From Cristatella mucedo (lineage: Eukaryota; Bryozoa; Phylactolaemata; Cristatellidae): DNA of 64,000 nt. The notes beneath the pieces are model-generated. The model did no database searches. It worked only from the letters and a program-made list of their open reading frames with translations, and was not told where the DNA came from. Below are positions 58,501 through 64,000 of this stretch, piece by piece. Numbering within the stretch: position 1 is the first letter of the stretch; each line of letters begins with the position of its first letter. Location: assembly GCA_009760855.2 (NCBI GenBank), contig WPIO01000010.1:7513501-7577500 (forward strand), in the 5' to 3' direction. The position numbers and the translations under genes are program-made.

Positions 58501-61500
58501 TGCAGGAGTGCTAGTGCAGTGGCGGAGCATGTAGCAGTAGCTAGAGCATGCAGTAGCAACTGCAGCTGTATGTGCCAGAGGGATGCAGCAGCAACATGCC
58601 ATCATGGTAGCAGCATCAAACAATGGGCTCGTCACCGATGAATCCCTTCGCTCGGGCCTCTTGTGGCACAGCTGTCTGTCTGCTCTGCACCGTGTCCGGT
58701 TGCAGCCGATTCTGAGCTCGTGCTGCCCATGCAGGTCGAGGACCTCCAGCTGGCCATGGCGCGTGCCGAGAAGGACCACTCACGCCGCGAGACGGGCCTG
58801 CGAGAGGAGGCGGCAGAGCTGCAGCGGCGGCTGCAGGAGGCAGACGCTCGAAGCAGCGACGTCACGCGCAACATCGCCCAGTCGACGCGACCGCTCCTTC
58901 GCCAAATCGAGAACCTTCAGTCGGCACACAGCGCCCAGTCGGAGGCGTGGGAGAGACTGGAGAGGAACCTCACTGACAGGCTCGGTGAGGTGGCAGCAGC
59001 GAGGCGCAGTCGGCCGCACGGTACCCGTCCCGAGCAGCTGCGGCGCGGAAGCATCGGCGGCAGCGCGGAGTCTGTGGTGCTCGGCTGACTTGCTCCCCTC
59101 GCGCACGTTCAGTGGAGGCGCAGGGCCAGCTGGCCGGCTTTGCCGAGCGCGAGCGCACGGCGAGCGACCGCGCCATCGACGCCTCGACCAAGGTGAGCGC
59201 TCTCGAATCTCAGTGCAGCCTGCTGAAGCAGGAGCGGCTGCGGCTCGTCGCCGAGATTGACACGCTGAAGGCGCGAGTTGAGCTTCTCGAAATCGACAGG
59301 TCGAGGTACGCCTCGCTGCCTTCGAAGCCGCCTTCGGAGCCGCCTGCGGCCACTCTCGCTCCGCATCTCGCATCTCGCAGTGCTAACGTGCTAACAAGAG
59401 CGCGTGGTGGCCGCATACCGAGCAGCGGTTCGGCTGCTTGATGCGGCCGCGCGCCGCCGCAGCTTTCGCTCGCCGTGGTTTGGGACCTGTTTCGTTTTTG
59501 CGGCGCTTGCGTCTACCTCACGCATCCGGCGTTTGCCGGCTGGTTGCAGCGCTGCGGCCCAGCATACGTCGTCGAAGCAGAGCTCGGAGAGAGAAGTCGG
59601 CGAGCTGAGAAAGGAGAAGGTCGGTGGCTCTGTCCAGCAGACCGGGGAACGGATGTGTCGTGCGCATTCGCTCGCCGAAAGGAGCTGGATGGCTGCTAGT
59701 AGCTTAAGGCATTACCGGCTGCTGCCTGCGTCACGAGGCGTTTAACGCACCGTCTTAACCTGCTAGGTGTTCCTCGAGAATCAGCTGGAGATGGAGAGGG
59801 TGCGCTCAGAAGGCGAAAGGAAGAAATGTGCTGTCCTGCAAGATCAGCTGAGAGACAAGGTACATTTTCATCCCGTGCTCGTGCGGGCGGGTGGCAGCCG
59901 CGAGCGCTGCTGGCACATTCGCTCGTTCATCGGACTCGTGCCGGCACCCTCTGCTCGACCGGAGGCGGGTTGCGGTTCCCGGCTAGGCTTCTGTAACCGT
60001 GCAGTCTGTACGGTGCTGAGGAGCCGGGCCTTTTTTATTTTTATTTTATTCATTCCGAAATCGTCGATGCAGTGAAGCAGATGGCAGCTGCATGTGGTCC
60101 CATTCGTTGACCGTAGGCAGATTTTGTCGCATCTGACACGCACTCCATCGGGCATTCGGTGGCAGCTGTCCGGGTAGCTCTAAGTGGCAGACAAACGGCG
60201 GCTTTTCCTCTTCTTTGTCCCCGGCGGATGCAGCATTTATTTTGTGCTACTGTCTGCACGCTTCGAGCACCTTTCCAATGGGAGGAGCCTGATTCCATGC
60301 ATGGTGCCAAGTGTATGCATGCACATGTGTGCATATCTTTGTGTGTAACTCCACGATGCAAGAAAGACTCAAGTAGGTGTTCTGCTGGAGTTTTCTGAGC
60401 AGGGCCCAAACCCCAAGCGGCTTTCGGTGCGCATTCGGTAGCCAACATACGTCATCTCACGCAATCAAGAGGAAGTGAGAAGCCTAGCTGAGCCAGGAGA
60501 GCAGTCGAGGAAGTGAGTAGTATGGAAGTAGCAGACCAAGATGGCTGGAAAGGATATGTCATAATCGGCAGCACGAGAAAAGACGCTGTATACAGAGTCT
60601 GCTTCACAAGTCTATGACCTGCTGAGCAAAAGATACTGTCACCTACAGCCTTCAAAGAGAAGAATTGAACAGCTGATTGCGCTGATATACATGGCAAGTA
60701 CTGCTGTGTATCAGCAGCAAAGAAGTGATAGTCGATTTCGTGGGCCCTTGTCACTATCCTGAGAGGCTTGGTATAACTGGAGAGCAGCAAACGGCCAAGT
60801 ACAGACCTTTATAGGAACTTTAGAGGTGAGTGGATTATGGAAACTGCTTAATTATATATACCTAATTATGGAAACTGCTTAACCTTGGATAACCTTCTCA
60901 TGAGGTCGCACATTGCGACTCCATGCTTGCATTAGGTTTGCAGCCGTCGCTCACTGCGGTTCCTGCTTGCATACTGCATAGGACGATGGGGTCTTAAAAC
61001 TTCAACGTTGCCTAGTCCAACGGCTGCGTGCAGCTACGTGTCCACCTGCTGGCCACCAGGCGACTGACGAGTCAAGTGACCTACAGAAACGTAGTGGCCT
61101 CCTTCTTTCGGGGGGAGAAGGGGGCACAAGCAGCCTTTTTTAAACGTTTATCGCCTGTGGCACTTTGAACATCTGATAAGCTTTCTCCCTGCATGGCTCA
61201 TATGCGATGCCAGTGTCTGACATAAAGCTGTTAGGTACGGTACGGTTTTACGGTAGCCGCTTTTCGTGTGCTGCTAGCTCCGAGGCACTGACTTTTATTG
61301 ACACGTCAGCCGCATGCCATCGGTGACACTGTCTGCTGGCTATTGTCGTGTGTCCAGCCTGTTCATCTGTGTCACGGTGCTGTAGGAGCAGCAGCTGTCA
61401 CAGCTGTCGTCGTCATCAGTTCTCCGCGGCAGTCCGGCATCGACCGTCAGCCTGGCCGTCACACCTTTGCGCGAGAGCAGCACGTTTGTGTACAGACAGG

Positions 61501-64000
61501 TACTGCCGTAGCACCTGCTCGGCGATTACCAGAGTAGCCACAGCATGTCCGCTTCAAGGTCTTGTGCTGTAATGGCCGGTCGCCTGTGGCAGACAGGTGC
61601 ATGCATGGTGTTTGCGGCAAGCCGCCTTGCGAGCAGGGGCAGTGCAGGCGTAGTTGTTTGTATTGAGACGTTTGCCAGGCTGAGACCGATAAGAGATGAG
61701 ACTCTCGCGATGAAATCACTAGCGCATCTCAGGCGTAACCGGCTTGCTGCTGGCAAGCAATAAGGGGGAACCATGGCGGGATGCCAAATGAGGGAAGGGT
61801 GAATCACCACTGCCGGTCGAAGGCAAATGGGTGCGGCTGGTTGCGCGGCCTGCCGTATCGGCTCTCTGGCTGCACGGGACAATGCTGTCGGTGTCTGCCA
61901 CCAAGAAAATGCCTTGCCAGGCCAGCACACAGATGTGGACCGTCGCACGCCTGATCGCCGTTGATGCAGACGAACACGTGGTTGGAAGGGGCGAGATCCT
62001 CACCGACAAGCAGCGAGCTCTCGGGTGGAGAGAAGCCAGGGGTTAGTTATGCCGCGGCCACACACCGCTCGCTGTGTCACACACGTACTGTGGACCTGTC
62101 TTCCTTGCCCGTCCTCTGAGCCTTAGTCTCTTCTCTACCTTACCAAGGGCAGCAGCCTTTTTCCCCCACCTCTTGTCAAAATCCAACTGGCAGCTTTTTG
62201 TTGCATTTACCTGGTATCGTTGCTGCTGTACCCTTGTATGCCAAAGCTCAAGGTTGCAGGCCTAATGTTAACCTTGGGAATTTTACTTAGCTTCCACTCA
62301 GTCTGAGATGGATGAGGAGGGCTGAAGCTGCTGCTGCTGCTGCTGCTACATTGGCGTGGTGAGACCGCTTCCATGTGCTCACTCGCTGCACCTACTTTTT
62401 GTGTATCTCGGGCAGGGCCATTCGGAAATTCTGCGCTGTACTCCAGCAAACTGCATAAGGCAAAACGATGTGAATGGAAAATTAAAATGCTCTACAGTTT
62501 TCTTACGAGTGAATCATGAAAGAATGCAAGGATGCCTAGTGTACCTATAGAAGTATATACAAACTTAAATATGAATAAAGAAACTTGTGCTGCAAAACCT
62601 TCGATGCATTATTAAAACTATGGCGACAGCTAAGAGTGCAACTACAGTATGTCTAGAAAAAGGGCTACTGCAAAACTATAACTATTGCTTAATGGCATAG
62701 CAGCTCGTGACCTTTATTGTCCGTACAGCTGTGTGTATACTGTGCGTGCGTGCGCGCACGCACGCACAGTATACACTGCCCTCCAAAAGTCTATGCGCCT
62801 GCTACTAGCACACTATTTCATTCATAACACACATGATTTAGATCTGGTCTAAGTCTGTAGCAGTTTTTATTATGCAGAGTAGCCAAGAACTATATAACGA
62901 CATGTAATTTGTTGGTACAATCAATGATAAGTGGAGGCACAATGATTTTTCATAACTTCTGATAATCTCTTCGGCATCGACTCAACTAGCTTCCGGCATG
63001 TTTCTGGAGGAATGAATGCCGAGCAGTCCTTCAAAACCTCAAGCAACTCGTCGAATTTCATGTGCCAGAGAACTCGGAACCTTAAGAGCATGGTCGACTT
63101 CGTCTCACAGATGCTCTATTGGGTTCAATTCCTATCTTCGGCTTGGCCACTGCATGACCTCAGTTGGCTCGAAGCTGTAGCCCCAGGTTCATGATAAACT
63201 CTGTAACCGCCACCGCAGTGTGCTTCGGATTGTTGTCATGCTACCAACGCAATATGAGACCGTGGCAAACCAACATTCAACAACATGTTTAGTTCGACAT
63301 TCTGTTTAATGGTTCTTTGAATCCAGTTCAGATGCCCAACACCGGAAGTTAAGAAGCAACCCCATACCATTTCATTTCCACTATCGAATTTCACGGTCTT
63401 TTGCAGAAAAGTCATCTTAAGCTTCATTCATTTGCTGGCAAACAAACTTCATTCTCTTGTCGTGGCCAAATAGATTGAATTTGGACTCATCAGTCCACAG
63501 TCCACACTCATCACACACTACTCCTCTGTGATGCTGTCCAGCGCTGGTATCGGCAAGCAAAATTTAGCCTTGCTCTTTTGTGCTGCACAGTTAACACTTA
63601 GTCAACCATGCGTTCAGTCCTTGTTCATTCACCCGTTTAATCACGGTTAATTTGGCTTACGACCGGTCTGGTGAGCTTGGCAGAGACTCTAAAACTGCAT
63701 TTTAAGATTGGCAAACCTGTTTCTCAGAGCCATGCTTTTGGAGAAGTTACTCGAGGGCGACCCTAGCAGAGGGCCGCATCTATGTACTACCATAGTCCAG
63801 ATGGTTCCTAATAGTGATCCAAACAGTACCTGCCGAGATCCTCAGCCGTCTTGCGATTTCTCGGTTTGAATTGCCATATCCGTGGACTGACATCAAAACA
63901 GCTCTTGTACCTTCAGAAAGCTGTGCAACTGGTGCCATGCTCTGATCGTGTGTCAAGTGTCAGTGTTGAGTGTTAGTATAGCCCGGGCTAGCCCCAGCAG
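47198..64000 (+). CDS. TMF1: TMF1 golgin (TATA element modulatory factor/ARA160), 3' end beyond window
   Basis: Assigned exons: 47198-47348, 49527-50791, 50980-51574, 51762-51844, 53274-53377, 53690-53851, 55361-55531, 55749-55834, 56382-56508, 58172-58328, 58735-58984, 59113-59305, 59550-59619, 59767-59859, with 61386-61499 tentative. Phases agree throughout (1169 codons, or 1207). The start MSWWESSSSFSALA plus DKVLDI matches the conserved TMF N-terminus, which in vertebrates captures Golgi vesicles. A Ser/Ala-rich low-complexity region with Q10 and a TSSDIEIIS segment follows. The coiled coil from about residue 699 holds REKDEQIGSLLQEGEKLSKQ, STRPLLRQIENLQ and ENQLEMER, all family hallmarks. 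Several junction segments keep the exact residue spacing of human TMF1. The C-terminal Rab6-binding TMF domain was not found before 64000. Expected role: Golgi-membrane tether. Confidence 0.92.
47644..47685. repeat. (CT)n microsatellite in TMF1 intron 1
   Basis: About 20 CT units. Confidence 0.98.
48040..48112 (+). repeat. LINE/SINE-type 3' hairpin tail ending in (ATT)n
   Basis: GTAAAGTGCCCAGAAAAAGA, then TTCTTTTAAGATGCTATACC and ATT repeats. No LINE body is attached. Confidence 0.6.
48228..48352 (+). mobile_element. tRNA-derived SINE, family S1 (best-kept copy)
   Basis: A-box-like TAGCGGTTAAGG, GCTCGCCCCGACCAAGGTCT, B-box-like GGGCTCGAGCTCC, then the shared hairpin and a TAAATGAATTATA end. 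Confidence 0.8.
49356..49383. repeat. (AAT)n microsatellite
   Basis: Nine AAT units upstream of TMF1 exon 2. Confidence 0.95.
49527..50791 (+). CDS. TMF1: TMF1 exon 2: long low-complexity N-terminal region
   Basis: Residues 52-472. The acceptor GTTTTGCTTGTAG|CC is the site that fits phase 1 of exon 1. DNFWDTWLSPA parallels ENFFSAFLSPT of human TMF1 and is followed by ten Gln (mixed CAG/CAA). The rest is Ser/Ala/Asp-rich. Donor is GCT|GTAAGG. Confidence 0.88.
50980..51574 (+). CDS. TMF1: TMF1 exon 3
   Basis: Residues 473-670; GTSSDIEIISMSTHSESNGD matches the TSDIEVLDHESV region of human TMF1. Acceptor is GTTGTAG|ACT, donor ACTG|GTATGT. Confidence 0.85.
51762..51844 (+). CDS. TMF1: TMF1 exon 4
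   Basis: Residues 672-698 (ASHPKAFPATVKRDAAEDPL). Acceptor is TTGTTTCAG|AA, donor AAG|GTATGC. Both phases fit; weak sequence conservation. Confidence 0.75.
52105..52190 (+). repeat. LINE/SINE-type 3' hairpin tail
   Basis: AAAGTGCCTGTATAGAGATT, then TTCTCTTAGGGCACCATGC and an AT-rich end, in TMF1 intron 4. Confidence 0.6.
53274..53377 (+). CDS. TMF1: TMF1 exon 5: coiled coil begins
   Basis: Residues 699-732: LEAREAKILIISKENADL parallels LEKREAQLLSLSKEKALL. The acceptor follows a T11 tract. Donor is AAGG|GTGCGT. Confidence 0.9.
53521..53620. repeat. Five perfect tandem copies of a 20-bp unit
   Basis: Unit CAGTCTGTCTCGGCCACGTG, each with a CACGTG E-box, lying 70 bp before TMF1 exon 6. Confidence 0.98.
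53690..53851 (+). CDS. TMF1: TMF1 exon 6: TMF DNA-binding-type coiled coil
   Basis: Residues 734-786: NLKDEFGQRLSEMERRLQ matches SLKDEFTQRIAEAEKKVQ. The acceptor TTCTAG at 53689 gives exactly the human spacing to this motif; an AG at 53674 also fits phase but adds residues. The donor CAG|GTCCGT is unusual. Confidence 0.88.
55361..55531 (+). CDS. TMF1: TMF1 exon 7: most conserved core
   Basis: Residues 788-843: REKDEQIGSLLQEGEKLSKQ and NIIKKLRSKEKEND. The acceptor follows TTCCTTCTTCATCTTTAAAG. The donor CAGAG|GTGGCC is weak and is followed 16 nt later by (CAG)11. Confidence 0.93.
55548..55580. repeat. (CAG)11 tract just inside TMF1 intron 7
   Basis: Eleven perfect CAG units. If the intron were retained the frame would read through a poly-Gln run to a TAG at 55584. 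Confidence 0.97.
55749..55834 (+). CDS. TMF1: TMF1 exon 8
   Basis: Residues 845-872: KEIERLQAVLDSKIDNEKQH. With exon 7 it reproduces the human residue spacing from KEN to VLD. Acceptor is TTCACAG|G, donor TCGG|GTATGT. Confidence 0.92.
56382..56508 (+). CDS. TMF1: TMF1 exon 9
   Basis: Residues 874-914: TIKQLNGAAKKYQDENARLK, ending MQSALDSSYK as in IQAALDSAYK of human. Acceptor is CGTTTTAG|AT, donor CAA|GTAAGC. Confidence 0.92.
56668..56825 (+). mobile_element. tRNA-derived SINE, family S2 with G10 run
   Basis: GCCCAGGAGGTAAGGTGCTC head, a G-run replacing part of the body at 56728-56738, and a GCCTGTTAAATCAGCTTA end. Confidence 0.75.
57415..57576 (+). mobile_element. tRNA-derived SINE, family S2 (best-kept copy)
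   Basis: GCCCAGGAAGTAAGGTGCTC, B-box GGGTTCGAATC, AAGGCTCTTGTGCTGCTATA and GGCTGTTAAATCAGCTAAG. Confidence 0.8.
58172..58328 (+). CDS. TMF1: TMF1 exon 10
   Basis: Residues 916-967: QAKEELNLALEKLQRESARE matches MKAKEELSAALEKAQEEARQ. Acceptor is CACCGCAG|G, donor CAA|GTACGC. Confidence 0.93.
58735..58984 (+). CDS. TMF1: TMF1 exon 11
   Basis: Residues 968-1050: AAELQRRLQEADARSSDVTR, STRPLLRQIENLQSAHSAQS and WERLERNLTDRL, the strongest family match in the gene. Acceptor is CCATGCAG|GTC, donor CTCG|GTGAGG. Confidence 0.95.
59113..59305 (+). CDS. TMF1: TMF1 exon 12
   Basis: Residues 1052-1114: ERERTASDRAIDASTKVSAL and ESQCSLLKQERLRLVAEID parallel the human VERERAATEELL and MESQNSLLRQE segments. 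Acceptor is CGTTCAG|TG, donor CGAG|GTACGC. Confidence 0.93.
59550..59619 (+). CDS. TMF1: TMF1 exon 13
   Basis: Residues 1116-1138, ending REVGELRKEK (human LEETRKEK). The acceptor GGTTGCAG|C is chosen because phase fits and it keeps the human length between the two anchor motifs. The donor AAG|GTCGGT is unusual. Confidence 0.82.
59767..59859 (+). CDS. TMF1: TMF1 exon 14
   Basis: Residues 1139-1169: FLENQLEMERVRSEGERKKC matches LLNSQLEMERMKVEQERKKA. Acceptor is CCTGCTAG|GTG, donor AAG|GTACAT. Confidence 0.93.
60405..60835 (-). mobile_element. LINE family A, internally deleted 3' fragment
   Basis: GGCTTTCGGTGCGCATTCGG and the following 250 bp match 4105-4400. The part near 60770-60830 matches 5070-5130, so the middle is missing. 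Minus orientation in TMF1 intron 14. Confidence 0.75.
61386..61499 (+). CDS. TMF1: Tentative TMF1 exon 15 (Ser-rich linker)
   Basis: A phase-0 open stretch between CTGTAG|GAG and CAG|GTACTG encodes EQQLSQLSSSSVLRGSPAST and on to FVYRQ. Human TMF1 has a Ser-rich linker at this place, but identity is too low to be sure. Confidence 0.4.
61500..62730. other. TMF1 intron sequence or unassigned
   Basis: GC-rich until about 62060, AT-rich after. Open frames on both strands overlap and show no motif. A (GCT)6-type run lies near 62327. No segment resembling the missing TMF C-terminal domain was found. Confidence 0.4.
62733..62776. repeat. 44-bp perfect palindrome of alternating purine-pyrimidine
   Basis: GTGTATACTGTGCGTGCGTG... 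reads identically on both strands, with the centre between 62754 and 62755 and no loop. It overlaps the first bases of a Tc1 copy. Confidence 0.98.
62772..64000 (-). mobile_element. Tc1/mariner element, second copy, cut by window edge
   Basis: Begins TACACTGCCCTCCAAAAGTC, as at 11931. The minus strand encodes transposase pieces: EMVWGCFLTSGVGHLNWIQR near 63370-63300 and LNPIEHL near 63130-63110, with the WPSQSPD signature damaged. The far inverted repeat lies beyond 64000. Confidence 0.85.

Noticed and set aside
58583-59373. Long Arg/Ala-rich frames of 197-225 codons on both strands
   Set aside because: They are off-frame readings of GC-rich TMF1 exons 11 and 12, whose own frame matches the golgin family.

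Overview
The window is animal (metazoan) nuclear DNA. It has multi-exon genes with GT-AG introns, a dense load of degenerate LINE, SINE, Tc1/mariner and LTR-like repeats, and no bacterial, organellar or viral gene organisation. The three recognisable genes encode an RBR ubiquitin ligase, a golgin and a sperm-tail/ciliary protein. I cannot name the lineage; an invertebrate is likely. Coding exons are GC-rich, while introns and spacers are AT-richer and mostly repeats.

Layout. 1-8400: repeats only (LINE family C, an inverted pair of Tc1 fragments, a nearly complete but dead LINE of family A). 8400-9311: GC-rich promoter/5' UTR. 9312-32783 (+): an RNF19-type (Dorfin family) E3 ubiquitin ligase in nine exons. 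The splice phases I assigned join into one open frame of 856 codons plus stop; its introns hold LINE, SINE and Tc1 copies. 32784-40860: repeat-rich spacer with two inverted LTR-like copies and an inverted G-rich motif array around a (TA)n tract. 40865-42526 (-): an STPG2-like sperm-tail PG-repeat protein in one uninterrupted exon. 42530-44420: a GC-rich stretch that may be a bidirectional promoter, followed by plus-strand coding-like segments with good splice sites that I cannot identify. 47198 to beyond 64000 (+): TMF1 (golgin TMF). I assigned 14 exons and one tentative fifteenth; the conserved C-terminal domain lies outside the window. A second Tc1 copy runs off the right edge.

The genes do not form a pathway. 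RNF19 acts in ubiquitin transfer at membranes, TMF1 in Golgi vesicle tethering, and the STPG2-like protein probably in flagella. I found no strong candidate for a new system. The points most worth checking are the unidentified candidate gene at 43313-44420, the shared 3' hairpin of the LINE and SINE families, a 44-bp perfect palindrome at the edge of a Tc1 copy, and the tandem repeats lying next to TMF1 splice sites.
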